Shown here: in pieces, positions 53,157-62,761 of the stretch
Layout of the letters: the number at the start of each line of letters is the position of its first letter
How positions within the stretch are numbered: the first letter of the stretch is position 1
Source: RHKX01 sp963784885
GTDB taxonomy: Bacteria; Actinomycetota; Thermoleophilia; Solirubrobacterales; 70-9
Assembly: GCA_963784885.1 (NCBI GenBank)
Contig: CAWATA010000006.1
Span: 186,001 to 250,000 of the forward strand
DNA length: 64,000 bases
Direction: 5' to 3'
Notes under the pieces: model-generated
The model's database searches: none
Told to the model about the DNA's origin: nothing
The model's input: only the letters and a program-made list of their open reading frames with translations
Program-made: the position numbers and the translations under genes

Positions 53157-55816
53157 CGGAAGCTGCGGCGCGGGGGTCCTGCCGGCTCGGCGTCGCTGTG
53201 GCGCTCGAGCCGGTAGGAGACCCGGTAGGTGGCATCGCGCAGCGGGCGGACGACGTGAGCCCGATCGCCGCCGTCGGACCAGCGCAGCCAGCGCAACCTC
53301 GCCTTGCGGCCGTGGCCGGCACCGTGCTGCAGCAGCGGCGTCGCCAGCCGGACGTCCGCGCGGCGGACTACCTCGATCGTCGCCGGCGTCCGCAGGCGGC
53401 GGTGGAGGATCGAGACCCTCGCCCGGTCCCGGCGGGAGGCGACCGAGACCCTGACGATGCGCGGGTCGATGAGGACGGAGGTACGGGCGCTCGCCCCCTC
53501 CGAGTCGGTCGCGGTCAGATCGAGCCGGAGCTGCGAAGGCGACGCATCGACCGGGGCGGAGAAGCTGCCGCCCGCACCCTCGGGGAGGGCGGCAAGCGGC
53601 TCGTCGATGCAGTCGCCGCTCGTGCAATCGATCCGGACGAGATCCCAGTGAAGCCCCGATGCCGGGAGGCTGCCGTCCTCACGATCGGTTGTCGTACCCG
53701 CGTAGACGATGCGTTTCCCGGCCGAGAAGAAGCCACTCCGGACCGGCAGCTCGATGGTCGGGACCGGGGCCTCGTTCGGCTTCGGGTGGATGTCGATGGA
53801 CGTGCTCCGCTGGAGCCCGCTGGAGTCGGTCGCGGTCAGCGTCAGCGTCAGGAAATAGGGCCGCTCGTGGGCGGGCAGCGTCAGCTCTCCCGACGCAACC
53901 CCGGAGAAGCCCTGCAGCTCGTGCGGGTGACAGCCGCCCTCGTCGTTGCAGTGATGGAGCACCGCCGTCCAGTCGAGGCCGGACGCCCCGATCGTCCCGT
54001 CCTGGGCATCCGTCGCCGAACCGCTGAAGCCGAATGACTCGTTCGCGCTGAAGGCGGAGTCCGGCTCCGGGCTCTCGATCGTCGGGACCGGCGGGCTCCC
54101 GACCTCAACGGTGACGCTCTTCACCGCCGCCTCCCCGGCCCGGTCCGTGACCCGGACCGCCGGACGGTACGAGCCCGGACTCGCGTAGACCCAAGTCGGA
54201 GCAACGGCCGTCGAGTCGTCGAAGGCGCCGTCCCCGTCGAGGTCCCAGGCGAAGCTGAGCGCATCACCCGGGTCCGGATCCGTCGAGGCGGACGCATCGA
54301 GCTTGACGGTGAGCGGCGCGGCGCCGTGATCCGGCGTCGCCGAGGCGCGGGCGGTCGGAGCCCGGTTGCTGGACTCGTAGGCGATCCGCTGGATGCGGTT
54401 GCCGTTGAGGCTCGCGTAGTAGAGCGCGCCGTCGGGCCCCTGCTCGAGATCGACTATCCCTTGCTGGGTCACGGCGAAGAGCTTCGCCGAGGTCGGATCC
54501 GGCAAGCCGTCGGTTCCCGGCTTCAAGTACCAGATGCAACCCCGCGAGTTGTCGCCGAAGAAGAGGCCGCTGTCGTAGGAGGCCGGAAAAGCCGCCGGCT
54601 GGGCGGAATTGCGCTCGTAGAACTCCAGCCCTGTGACAGCCGAGCCGCTGGACGTCGGACAGGCCACGGTGGAGTCGTTGACTGGATCGACCTTTGCGTC
54701 GTGGGCGTAGGAGAAGTAGGGCGCCGTAACACCACCGCCGCTGTAGAGGCTCTCGCAGAGGTCGAGGCCGATGTCGTAGGGCTTCCGGGAGCCCTCGTAG
54801 CAGGGCCAGCCGAAGTTCGGCCTCGACGCGGTGCCGACCCGGTCGATCTCCTCGACCCGGTCCCAGCCGACGTCGCCGATCCAGACGTCGTTGGTGTCCG
54901 GGCGAACCGCGATCCGGAACGGATTGCGAAGACCGTAGGCGACGATCCGCGCGGCATTCAGGTCCGATTGGCTCGCGCCCTCGGGAAGGTCCGGAACCGG
55001 GCGGCCGGTCGCCGGGTCGACCCGGATCAGGCTGCCGCTGAGCCCCAGTGGATCGCCGCTCGTGCGTACGTCCTGCGAACGCAGGGCGCCGCCCTCGGCC
55101 GTCGGCACCGTCTGCGTGCCACCGACGCCGCCCGGTGGGTCGCCACACGGATTGCCGGTCTGACCGTAATCGACGTAATTGAAGGACGCCCCCTCGCCGC
55201 CGGACATGTAGAGCAGGCCGTCCTTCCCGAAAGCGACGTCACCGACCGAATGGCTCGGGAACTGCTGACACCAATCGTTGATCAGGACCTTCTCGGCGCT
55301 CGCTGCGTCACCCGCCGCCGTGAGCCGCGACAGCCGGCCGCTGACCACGCATCCCGCCCCGGTTGCTCCCGGCGGCGACGGGCACCCGTCGCCGCCGCTT
55401 CCGGCCGTGCCCCAGGTCGGCGCCGAGCCGCCGATCGGAGCGTCGTACGTGTAGCTGACGTACACGTAGGGGCGGGAGGGGAACTGCGGGTCGAGAGTCA
55501 TCCCGAGGATGCCGCGATCCCAGAAGTTGTGGACCTCGGTCCGCAGGTCTGCGAACTGGCTCGGCGTCGTGTCCCCGAGCCCGTCGAAGACCTCGATGAT
55601 TCCGCTCTTCTCGGCGACGAAGACCCGTCCGTCGGGTGAGAACGAGATCGCCGTCGGACTCGGCACGTTCGCGAACGCCGTCGTCTCGGCGAAGTCCGGA
55701 GGCAACGCATCCGCATCGGCCGAGAAGGCGCCGAGCAAGGCGAGGCAGCAACCGATCAACGTCACGCCGAGGCAGCGGGCCCTGGTCCCGAATCGACTGG
55801 CGGCCTGGCGGGCCAT
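53153..55816 (-). CDS. Secreted PQQ-type sugar dehydrogenase with PKD domain
   Basis: An 887-residue secreted protein. ATG 55816 (CGGAG just upstream) gives a signal peptide (LGVTLIGCCLALLGAFSADA); ATG 55879 is the alternative. Residues about 40-460 are a glucose/sorbosone dehydrogenase-like six-blade propeller, with GRVFVAEKSGIIEVFDG, HSVGDVAFGKDGLLYMSGG, AYGLRNPFRIAVRPDTNDVW and IGDVGWDRVEEIDRVG. A PKD domain follows (KLDASASTDPDPGDALSFAW, about 500-575), then two related beta domains starting PVPTIESPEPDSAFSANESF and PVPTIELPVRSGFFSAGKRI. It probably oxidises a sugar at the cell surface with PQQ; the exact substrate is unknown. Confidence 0.86.
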
Positions 55817-55966
55817 TGATCTCCGATCGGATTCCACCGCCCGTCCTTGGGCGTGAACGGCATCCCCTTCCGTGGCCATTTCAGCCGGGATGAAGGGACC
55901 CCCATCCGAACGGCCCCGCTCGCGACTATAGCCGGGATTCCGCAGCCGGCCGTCCCGCCACGAACT

Positions 55967-55999
55967 TGCAGAAACCGGCCCCCGTGGCCGGTTTCTGCA
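55967..55999 (-). terminator. Perfect 14-bp hairpin downstream of the GT2 gene
   Basis: TGCAGAAACCGGCC (55967-55980) and GGCCGGTTTCTGCA (55986-55999) form 14-bp perfect arms with a 5-base loop. It lies 10 bases beyond the GT2 stop codon. A T-run is missing, so it may be an unusual terminator or a protein-binding site. Confidence 0.6.
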
Positions 56000-56008
56000 G
56001 TCTCGCGC

Positions 56009-57064
56009 TCAGAGCAGTCGCAGCACCAGCGACCAGTAGCCGCGGAGCAGCGCCCGCAGCGCCCGGGAGCGCCCGGCCGCTCCGAGGAACTCGCTGTCGA
56101 GCTCGGCCACCAGGCAGGTGGCGAACGTCGCAGCGTCGACGTTCGCCGTCGCCTGCACCGCTCGCCGCTCGCGCAGGAGCCGCGGCAGCGACCCGACGAC
56201 ATCGGCGTTCGCGCGCAGCTTCGGCCCCAGCCAGCCCCCCGCAGCGGCGACGACCAGCAGCGCCAGCTCGGTGGCCAGCAGCGCCGGCATCAGTAGGACG
56301 AGGAGCCTGCCGGGGTAGTCGCGCAGGATCGTCGCCCAGCGGTTCCGCTCGAGGTACCGCCACTTCCCGGAGCCCTTGTCGAAGTCGTAGTCGTGGTCGG
56401 AGACGGCCCGCGGCTCGATCCCGACCCGTTCTCCGGCCAGCCGCAACCGCAGGCCGAGGTCGGTGTCCTCGTGGTAGAGGAAGTAGGGCTCGCTGAAGCC
56501 GCCGATCCGCACCCAGTGCTCGCGCGGGATCGCCAGGCAGGCGCCGGAGGGAAACCCGACTTCCCTGGGATCCTGCGGTGACTCAGCGAAGGGTCGGCCG
56601 GCTCCCCCGGCCCAGGCGACGCCCGAGAAGTGGATGACGTTGCCGCTCGTGTTGATCCTCCTACCGCCCCCGTCGGTGACGAGGCCCTGCCAGGCGCCCC
56701 ACCCTCTGCCCTCCGCCACCGGCAACTCGATCGCATCGCGAAAGCCGGGCGCGACGACGTTGTCGGGGTTGAGGAAGAGCAGCAGCCCTCCAGAGGCGGC
56801 CTCGGCTCCGCGGTTGCAGGCGGCGCCGAAGCCGAGGTTGCCGCCCATCTCGATAAGCCGGGCGTCCGGCGCCAGCTCCGCCGCCACATCGCGGGTCTCG
56901 TCGGCGGAGTCGTTGTCGCAGACGATCAGCTCGTCGCCCGCCCGCAGCTCGGAGACGATCGCGGGCAGCGACCGGCGCAGCGCCGCTGCGGAGTCGTGGG
57001 CGACGATCACCACCGAGAGGGAGATGCCGGCTGCCGCCGCGGTGCTGTCTTCGGGGCTCGGCAA
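56009..57064 (-). CDS. Glycosyltransferase family 2 with C-terminal membrane segment
   Basis: A 351-residue GT2 (rhamnosyltransferase-like) enzyme. TTG 57064 is a tentative start, as no ATG or GTG is well placed ahead of ISLSVVIVAHDSAAALRRSL. It has ELIVCDNDSADETRDVAAEL, GGNLGFGAACNRGAEAASGG, the DxD-like LFLNPDNVVAPGFRDAI (about residues 91-107) and the acceptor motif FLYHEDTDLGLRLRLAGERV (about 183-202). It ends with a membrane segment (LVLLMPALLATELALLVVAA). It diverges from a dehydrogenase gene. Acceptor and donor unknown. Confidence 0.82.
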   Translation of the reverse strand: MPSPEDSTAAAAGISLSVVIVAHDSAAALRRSLPAIVSELRAGDELIVCDNDSADETRDVAAELAPDARLIEMGGNLGFGAACNRGAEAASGGLLLFLNPDNVVAPGFRDAIELPVAEGRGWGAWQGLVTDGGGRRINTSGNVIHFSGVAWAGGAGRPFAESPQDPREVGFPSGACLAIPREHWVRIGGFSEPYFLYHEDTDLGLRLRLAGERVGIEPRAVSDHDYDFDKGSGKWRYLERNRWATILRDYPGRLLVLLMPALLATELALLVVAAAGGWLGPKLRANADVVGSLPRLLRERRAVQATANVDAATFATCLVAELDSEFLGAAGRSRALRALLRGYWSLVLRLL

Positions 57065-57109
57065 GCTGCCGGCGATGCTAGCGGCGCGTTGACGGCATGA
57101 TTGGGCTCG

Positions 57110-58045
57110 ATGGCCCGCTGCATCGTCACCCGCAAGCTTCCCTTCGAGGCGCTGGAGCGACTGCGCGCGGCGCATCGGGTCGAGGTCTGGCGGGGGGCGC
57201 TGCCGCCCTCGCCGGCCGAGCTTCGCGAGCTCGCGGCGGAAGCCGAGGGCATTCTCTCGATGCTCACCGACGCGATCGATCGCGACCTGATCGACGCCTG
57301 CCCCGACCTCCGCGCCATCGCCAACTTCGCCGTCGGGACCGACAACATCGACGTCGGCTACGCATCGAGCCGCGGCATCGCGGTCGGGAACACGCCGGGC
57401 GTTCTGACCGAGACGACCGCCGACCTCGCGTTCGCCCTGCTGCTCGCAGTCTCGCGCCGGATCGTCGAGTCGGCCGGCTCGGTCCGCAAGGGCGAGTGGT
57501 GGACGTGGGAGCCGGCGGGCTGGCTCGGTCCCGACGTCCACGACGCTACGCTCGGGATCGTCGGCCCCGGGCTGATCGGCGAGGCGGTCGCGCGCCGCGG
57601 CGAGGGCTTCGGCATGCGGATCCTCCGCAGCGGCCGCCGGCCCGGCCCGGGCCGGGTTCCGCTCGATGATCTCCTCGCCGAGTCGGACTTCGTCAGCCTC
57701 CACTGCCCGCTCACCCCGGAGACCCGCGGGCTGATCGACGAGGCGGCCCTGATGGCGATGAAACAGAGCGCGATCCTGATCAACACCGCGCGCGGCGAGG
57801 TAGTCGACTCCGAGGCGTTGCGGAGGGCGCTCGAATCAGGCTGGATCGCCGGCGCCGGCCTCGACGTCACCGACCCCGAGCCCCTGCCCGGCTACCACCC
57901 CCTGCTCGGGGCTCCCAACCTCACCGTGGTCCCCCACATCGGCTCCGCGACCTACGCGACGCGCGGGCGGATGGCGGCGATGGCCGTCGACAACCTCCTC
58001 GCCGCCTTGGCGGGCGAGCCGATGCCGTCCCCGGTGCTCGCCTGA
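57110..58045 (+). CDS. D-2-hydroxyacid dehydrogenase family protein
   Basis: A 311-residue NAD(P)-dependent dehydrogenase of the D-isomer 2-hydroxyacid family (glyoxylate/hydroxypyruvate reductase-like). ATG 57110 gives MARCIVTRKLPFEALERL. It has FAVGTDNIDVGYASSRGIAV, the NAD-binding LGIVGPGLIGEAVARRGE (about residues 144-161), the catalytic Arg in NTARGEVVDSEAL, Glu in DVTDPEPLPGYHP and His in VPHIGSAT (about 279-286). Substrate not certain. Confidence 0.9.
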   Translation: MARCIVTRKLPFEALERLRAAHRVEVWRGALPPSPAELRELAAEAEGILSMLTDAIDRDLIDACPDLRAIANFAVGTDNIDVGYASSRGIAVGNTPGVLTETTADLAFALLLAVSRRIVESAGSVRKGEWWTWEPAGWLGPDVHDATLGIVGPGLIGEAVARRGEGFGMRILRSGRRPGPGRVPLDDLLAESDFVSLHCPLTPETRGLIDEAALMAMKQSAILINTARGEVVDSEALRRALESGWIAGAGLDVTDPEPLPGYHPLLGAPNLTVVPHIGSATYATRGRMAAMAVDNLLAALAGEPMPSPVLA

Positions 58046-58106
58046 ACGCGAGCGCGGACCCTCAAGGCCGGATTTCCCGCGCCGTCCCGCCGGCGGCCGT
58101 CCCGGA

Positions 58107-58718
58107 CTACGCCGGAACCAGCGTGAGCCGGTGGATCGAGACGACCCCGCGCACGGTCGTGGCGGGGGGCCGCGCGAGCCGGAACGACTCCGAGATCGAC
58201 GGCGAGCCCGGCCGCGACGGATCGGCGACCCACGCCTCCGGCGCCAACGACGGCAGCGTCGTCGCGAGCGCCGCCGCTGCGCCGGGCTCGTAGAGGACGT
58301 CCGCGGCGAGGACCAGGTCCACGCGACCGTCTTCGAGCAGCGCCGCCGGATCGGCCCAGTCGACGCATGCCGTCGCCAGCTCGATCCCGTTCGCGGCGGC
58401 GTTCCGCTCCAGCAGCACCAGCGCGTCGGGCTCGACGTCGACGGCCGTGACGATGGCGCCGGCGCGGGCCGCAGCGATGCTCGGCAGGCCGAGCCCGCAT
58501 CCGAGCTCGATGACCCGCCTTCCGGACAGCTCCGAGCACCCGGCCTCCTCGGCGAGGGCGACGCCGCTGCGCCACAACACCGACCAGTACGGCACGACCG
58601 GAGCCCACTCGACGCCGCCGTCGTCGGGAAGCTCGGCCGAGTCGGCGGGTTGAAGGATCCTCAGCGATCCGCCGGGCAGCTCGATCCTGCGCTCGAGGAG
58701 CTCATCGGGAGCCTTCAA
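58107..58718 (-). CDS. Class I SAM-dependent methyltransferase
   Basis: A 203-residue methyltransferase. PYWSVLWRSGVALAEEAG (about residues 43-60) and the SAM motif VIELGCGLGLPSIAAARAG (about 69-87) followed by VTAVDVEPDALVLLERNAAA resemble the small-molecule or protein-lysine methyltransferases of the METTL21/nicotinamide N-methyltransferase type. VDLVLAADVLYEPG is the post-II motif. It starts with ATG at 58718 and is convergent with the dehydrogenase gene. The substrate is unknown. Confidence 0.83.
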   Translation of the reverse strand: MKAPDELLERRIELPGGSLRILQPADSAELPDDGGVEWAPVVPYWSVLWRSGVALAEEAGCSELSGRRVIELGCGLGLPSIAAARAGAIVTAVDVEPDALVLLERNAAANGIELATACVDWADPAALLEDGRVDLVLAADVLYEPGAAAALATTLPSLAPEAWVADPSRPGSPSISESFRLARPPATTVRGVVSIHRLTLVPA

Positions 58719-58757
58719 CCGTGGTCGCAGTCCAGGCGCGGCCGATCGCGGAGTCGG

Positions 58758-59525
58758 TCAACCATCAGCTTTCGGCGACGGCGCGTCGGGCCGGCCGCCG
58801 ATCGCGTTCAGGAAGCCGTCTCGCATGCGATGCCCGAGCGAGTCGGGCGGGAAGCGCTTCTGCGCGCGCTCGAGCTTCTTGCCGGAGTAGCGCCGGCGTC
58901 CCCAGGGCGAGTGCGGCTTGCCGAGGCGCAGCGCTCCCCAGAGCCCGAGGCCGGGAATGAAGATCGCAAGCGCCCCGAGCCCGATCCTGCCCTTCAGGAA
59001 GGTGACCACGATCAGGACCAGGTCGAGTGCGACCACGACCACAGTCGTGACCGGGGACTCGTTGCCCTCAACCCCGAACGGCTTCGTCCCCAGCACCACC
59101 AGCAGCATGAACGCCGTCACCAGGACGACCGCGTCGAGCGAGACGCGGCCCTGATTCGACCAGTAGACGTCCCTGAGGTTGACCCATAGGGCGAACTCGT
59201 CGAACGTCAGGCCGGCGCCGAAGCCGAACGCGAGTGCGGCGATCTGATACCAGGGAGATACGGGGGTCTGAAAGGCGAACGCGAGGAAGCCGGCGACGGT
59301 CATCAGGCAGATTCCCCAGACCAGGTGGTGGATGTGCAGTCCCGAGCTCGTCTCGACGTTGCCCGGCCACCACGACACCTGGGCCCGGATCATCCGCGCG
59401 CTCGTGCGGATGAACAGGAACGAGATCAGGAACGCCAGCAGGACGAGGAACGCCGCGTCGCGGCCGGGCTCCTCCGAACCGCGGAACGGATCGACCGAGA
59501 AGAACGCGAACGAGATCCCTGACAT
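58758..59525 (-). CDS. Polytopic membrane protein of unknown function
   Basis: A 255-residue membrane protein from ATG 59525; a longer frame overlaps the next gene. It has about six membrane helices, for example AAFLVLLAFLISFLFI and ALDLVLIVVTFLKG. Conserved-looking parts are VETSSGLHIHHLVWGICLM and FGFGAGLTFDEFALWVNLRD, with His and acidic residues in or near helices that could bind a metal. The C-terminal 50 residues are basic and cytoplasmic-looking (RRRYSGKKLERAQKRF). I do not recognise the family. Neighbours on both sides are also membrane proteins. Confidence 0.75.
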   Translation of the reverse strand: MSGISFAFFSVDPFRGSEEPGRDAAFLVLLAFLISFLFIRTSARMIRAQVSWWPGNVETSSGLHIHHLVWGICLMTVAGFLAFAFQTPVSPWYQIAALAFGFGAGLTFDEFALWVNLRDVYWSNQGRVSLDAVVLVTAFMLLVVLGTKPFGVEGNESPVTTVVVVALDLVLIVVTFLKGRIGLGALAIFIPGLGLWGALRLGKPHSPWGRRRYSGKKLERAQKRFPPDSLGHRMRDGFLNAIGGRPDAPSPKADG

Positions 59526-59566
59526 CGCCGCGATCCTAGTTCGCGGACCGGGCGCCTCGCCCGGAG

Positions 59567-60229
59567 TCAGACCGAGATCGTGATCGGGAACGTCGCGACC
59601 CAGATCAGCGTCCCGAAGAAGATGACGTAACCGAAACTGATGATCCAGACCTTGTGGCGGGGCGAGGACAGCTTCGTGCTGATGCCGGCGAAGAACAGGG
59701 AGGCGGCGAAGAGGACGACGGCTAGGACGTAGTTGTCCGATCGCTGATTCGACTCGCGCGCGTCGGCCGACGACGCCTCCGCCTCGGCGAGAAGCTGGTC
59801 CGCCTCCTCCGACTTGGCGAGCTTGTATTCGGGCATCGCGAACGGAGTCGGCGGAGCATCTGCGTTCTTGAGCGGCCGCAGCGCCGTCCAGGCCTCGACC
59901 GCGGGCTTGAACTCGGGCCGGAAGCGCTCGAAGTAGAAGTCGGCGAGCGTTTCGTCCTCGGCGGCGTAGGCATCGGCCCACTGGGTGAAGGTGATCACGT
60001 CGACCTGCGCGAGCTGTCCGGCCTCGGTCGATGCCCGGGTCGACTCGACGCGGGAGGCGTTCGCGCTGCTGAAGTCGATCGCCTGGACGCCGCTCCAGCG
60101 GGCGGATTGATAGGAGCTCCAGGCAGTTGCGATCGCGGCGACCGCCAGCAGGATGGTCGCGAACAGCTCGACTCGGCTGTGAACCGCGCCGTTCCCGCTC
60201 CGGTCCCCTTCGGGGGTCTCCACTTCCAC
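59567..60229 (-). CDS. Membrane protein with one N-terminal and two C-terminal helices
   Basis: A 220-residue protein from ATG 60229 with one helix near the N-terminus (ELFATILLAVAAIATAWSSY, about residues 21-40), a long soluble part rich in Ala, Glu and aromatic residues (about 45-160), and two helices at the end (VLAVVLFAASLFFAGIS and VWIISFGYVIFFGTLIWVAT). No catalytic motif is evident. It is 38 bases downstream of the PQQ-like propeller gene and may be co-transcribed with it. Confidence 0.72.
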   Translation of the reverse strand: MEVETPEGDRSGNGAVHSRVELFATILLAVAAIATAWSSYQSARWSGVQAIDFSSANASRVESTRASTEAGQLAQVDVITFTQWADAYAAEDETLADFYFERFRPEFKPAVEAWTALRPLKNADAPPTPFAMPEYKLAKSEEADQLLAEAEASSADARESNQRSDNYVLAVVLFAASLFFAGISTKLSSPRHKVWIISFGYVIFFGTLIWVATFPITISV

Positions 60230-60267
60230 GCGCGAAACCTAGCCGAACGCCGAGCGGGCCGGATCGC

Positions 60268-61923
60268 TCAGTTCCCCGACTTCGGCATCACCTGATAGAT
60301 GAAGAGCGACCCGTCGTTGCCCATCGTGTAGTAGCGACCGCCGTAGCCGACGTTGATCAGGCTGCCGACCGCGGTTGAGGGCCCGGGCTCGGACTCGGCG
60401 ATCGTCTTCCCCGTCGCCTCGTCGACCCAGAGGACGGTCTCGGTGTAGTCGAATCCGGTCGCGATGTCGGCGGTGGTGGTGTCGGGGCTGATGTTCTGGC
60501 TCATCAGGACCCGCTTGTCCTTCGAGCCGACCATCGAGAAGTAGTCGCTGGTCCACCAGTCGGGACGGCTCCACTCAACCTTCATCTCCCCGGTCGCCTG
60601 ATCGAGGTGGATCGCGTAGACGCCCTTGAGGAAGTAGTCCTGCGCGAAGATCAGATTGTTCTCGAGGTCGGCGCCCGGAGCGGCTGGGGTCTCCGACATG
60701 GTGGCACCGGAGTCGACGGGGAACGACTCGCCCCACGGGCAGACCTTGTGGGTGTCGGTCGGGTCATCCTGGCTGACCGCGAACAGGCACTGCGGCGCCT
60801 TCTCGGAGGGGTTCGCGTTGCTGTTCGCGATCACCCAGTCGCCCATCATCACCGGCGAGGCCCCGCCGGTCTGGCCCTTGAGGATGACCTTCGGCTGCCA
60901 GGACTTGTCCTGCTTCAGCGTCTCGGTCTGCGGGTCCCAGACGATTCGCACCAGGCTCTTGGCGCCGTTGCCGTACATGTAGATCTTGCCGTCGTGCTCG
61001 ACCGCGACCGTCCGCGCGGTCACGTTCTGGTTGATCTCGATCGAGTCGAGGTTCTCGAGCGTGTTCGGATCGACCGCGACGAAGTTGCTCTTCGGGGCCG
61101 GCCCGTAATCGGCCGGGCACGACGACATCGCGTTGTTGGTCTGCGTCGGACATCCAACCGAACGGGTCTGGGACTTCATCAGCAGCGTGCCCTGCTCGTC
61201 CGGCGCCACGACCATCCCGTCGAAGTTGTGGTCCTTCGCCGGCGTGCCGACGATCGGCTGCTTCTTCGCCGCCAGCAGCTCGCCGTTGTTTCGGGCGAGC
61301 TTCCAGAAGGTGTGGCCGGCAGCGGCGACGAGCGTCCCGTCCTTGATGATCGCGAGGCTCCCGAGCGCGAACCACTGGCCGGAGATGTTGACGTTCTCCA
61401 GGTAGGTGCGCCAGATCTCCTTGCCGGTCGAAGGATCGAACTTCGAGACGTACTGGGTGCCGCCGGGAACGATTCCACCGGCCCAGAGGTAGCCGGCGTT
61501 CGGGCCGTCGAAGACGACGAGGCCGATGCCGCCCGGATACGTGGTCTCGGACTGGTACTTGAAGACCTGGTTGTCGCCGCTCAGCGAGCCGGTGAAATGC
61601 CCGCACGGCTGGACGCCGCTGCGGACGTTGTCGGTGTGCTCGGGAGCGCCGATCGCCGGGTAGTAGCCCACGTAGTTGTTCGCCGGGTCGGACGCGTAGT
61701 TCTCGATGCACTTCGTCTCGCTTGGAAACAAGCTCTGGTCGCCGACGATCGGGCCGGTGGTGGCCTCCGAATCGACGACGGTGCCGGCGAGGTTGTTCTT
61801 GACGTCGCCCTCCTCACCCGAGAGCGTCGGTATCAGGATGGCGAGCAGGAGGACGACGAGCGCGATCACCACCGCGCCGAGCGGCTTGATGACCCTCCAG
61901 ATCACGTGCAGTGCGTGCCTCAT
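60268..61923 (-). CDS. Membrane-anchored PQQ-like beta-propeller protein
   Basis: A 551-residue protein from ATG 61923, which overlaps the upstream gene by 4 bases. One membrane helix near the start (VIALVVLLLAILIPTLSG, about residues 17-34) anchors it, and the rest faces outside. Repeated blades with sequences like FDPSTGKEIWRTYLENVNI, FVAVDPNTLENLDSIEINQN and AIHLDQATGEMKVEWSRPDW show a PQQ-type (quinoprotein alcohol dehydrogenase-like) propeller. Catalytic or cofactor residues cannot be assigned by eye. It may be an electron-transfer or assembly protein of the cell surface. Confidence 0.8.
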   Translation of the reverse strand: MRHALHVIWRVIKPLGAVVIALVVLLLAILIPTLSGEEGDVKNNLAGTVVDSEATTGPIVGDQSLFPSETKCIENYASDPANNYVGYYPAIGAPEHTDNVRSGVQPCGHFTGSLSGDNQVFKYQSETTYPGGIGLVVFDGPNAGYLWAGGIVPGGTQYVSKFDPSTGKEIWRTYLENVNISGQWFALGSLAIIKDGTLVAAAGHTFWKLARNNGELLAAKKQPIVGTPAKDHNFDGMVVAPDEQGTLLMKSQTRSVGCPTQTNNAMSSCPADYGPAPKSNFVAVDPNTLENLDSIEINQNVTARTVAVEHDGKIYMYGNGAKSLVRIVWDPQTETLKQDKSWQPKVILKGQTGGASPVMMGDWVIANSNANPSEKAPQCLFAVSQDDPTDTHKVCPWGESFPVDSGATMSETPAAPGADLENNLIFAQDYFLKGVYAIHLDQATGEMKVEWSRPDWWTSDYFSMVGSKDKRVLMSQNISPDTTTADIATGFDYTETVLWVDEATGKTIAESEPGPSTAVGSLINVGYGGRYYTMGNDGSLFIYQVMPKSGN

Positions 61924-62666
61924 GCCTTGCCTCCATCCGCTGCCTGGGCTGTCCGGTCGGCCGGAGACCTGTTGTCGCGGCGCTGTGCGAGGGTCAGCGC
62001 CGCGCTGGCCAACGCCAGCCAAAGGACGAAACCGCCGGACCCGAGCCAGTGGCCGAGCAGACCCGTCGCCGCGTTGAGCACGTTCGCGGCGAAGAAGGGC
62101 GTCATGAATCCGCAGACGGCGAGCAGGCCGACCGCGAACGCGAGCCAACCGAGCCAGCGATTGAGCGCGCCGGTCTCGTGGATCACCTTGGCGACCGCGA
62201 AGAAGAAGATCGAGAAGACGCCCATGCCGAGAGCCGTCAGCAACGCCGCGGCCACGTAGAGCGCGGGGACGACGTCGGCCTGCGCCGGGCTCGTCGACAG
62301 GCCGGCGGTTGCCAGCAACGCGATCCCCGACAACGTCAGAACGGAGCCACCGACGCCACCGAGGAGCGCGGCCGTGGCCCCGCGGGACTCCAAACCCTCG
62401 GCCTCGCGCAGGTCGCGCCACAGTGCCGCCAGAAACCACAGAAACAGGGCGATCCCGAGGGACTGGAAGAGGATCACGATCCTCGCCGAGGAGAGGTTGG
62501 CCTGAAGGAACGCCGGGTAGAACTGCGCGTCGTTGACGTTGGGCGGCGACGGATCCCCGGCCGGCCCGGTGACCAGCGAGATCACGAGCCCAGCGAGCAG
62601 GAGCAGGGCCGCGAGCAGGCCGGCGGCGGCGCCCATCTCGCTCCAGCGACGTTCTGGTTCGATCAT
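61920..62666 (-). CDS. Polytopic membrane protein, likely partner of the PQQ-like protein
   Basis: A 248-residue membrane protein from ATG 62666 (ATG 62678 is an alternative) with about six membrane helices: AAGLLAALLLLAGLVISLV, ARIVILFQSLGIALFLWFL, LLGGVGGSVLTLSGIALLA, VVPALYVAAALLTALGMGVF, LGWLAFAVGLLAVCGFM and LGSGGFVLWLALASAALTL. Its stop overlaps the ATG of the propeller gene, so the two are made together. I see no clear heme or catalytic motif. Longer frames to 62933 run into the divergent regulator gene. Confidence 0.76.
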   Translation of the reverse strand: MIEPERRWSEMGAAAGLLAALLLLAGLVISLVTGPAGDPSPPNVNDAQFYPAFLQANLSSARIVILFQSLGIALFLWFLAALWRDLREAEGLESRGATAALLGGVGGSVLTLSGIALLATAGLSTSPAQADVVPALYVAAALLTALGMGVFSIFFFAVAKVIHETGALNRWLGWLAFAVGLLAVCGFMTPFFAANVLNAATGLLGHWLGSGGFVLWLALASAALTLAQRRDNRSPADRTAQAADGGKA

Positions 62667-62761
62667 GATCGCGAACATAGATCGCCGCAGATGCGGGCAC
62701 ATCATCCTTGAGGGATGAAATCGGCTTCGGGACTCGACGATTGTCGTTAGGCTCGAGGGGA

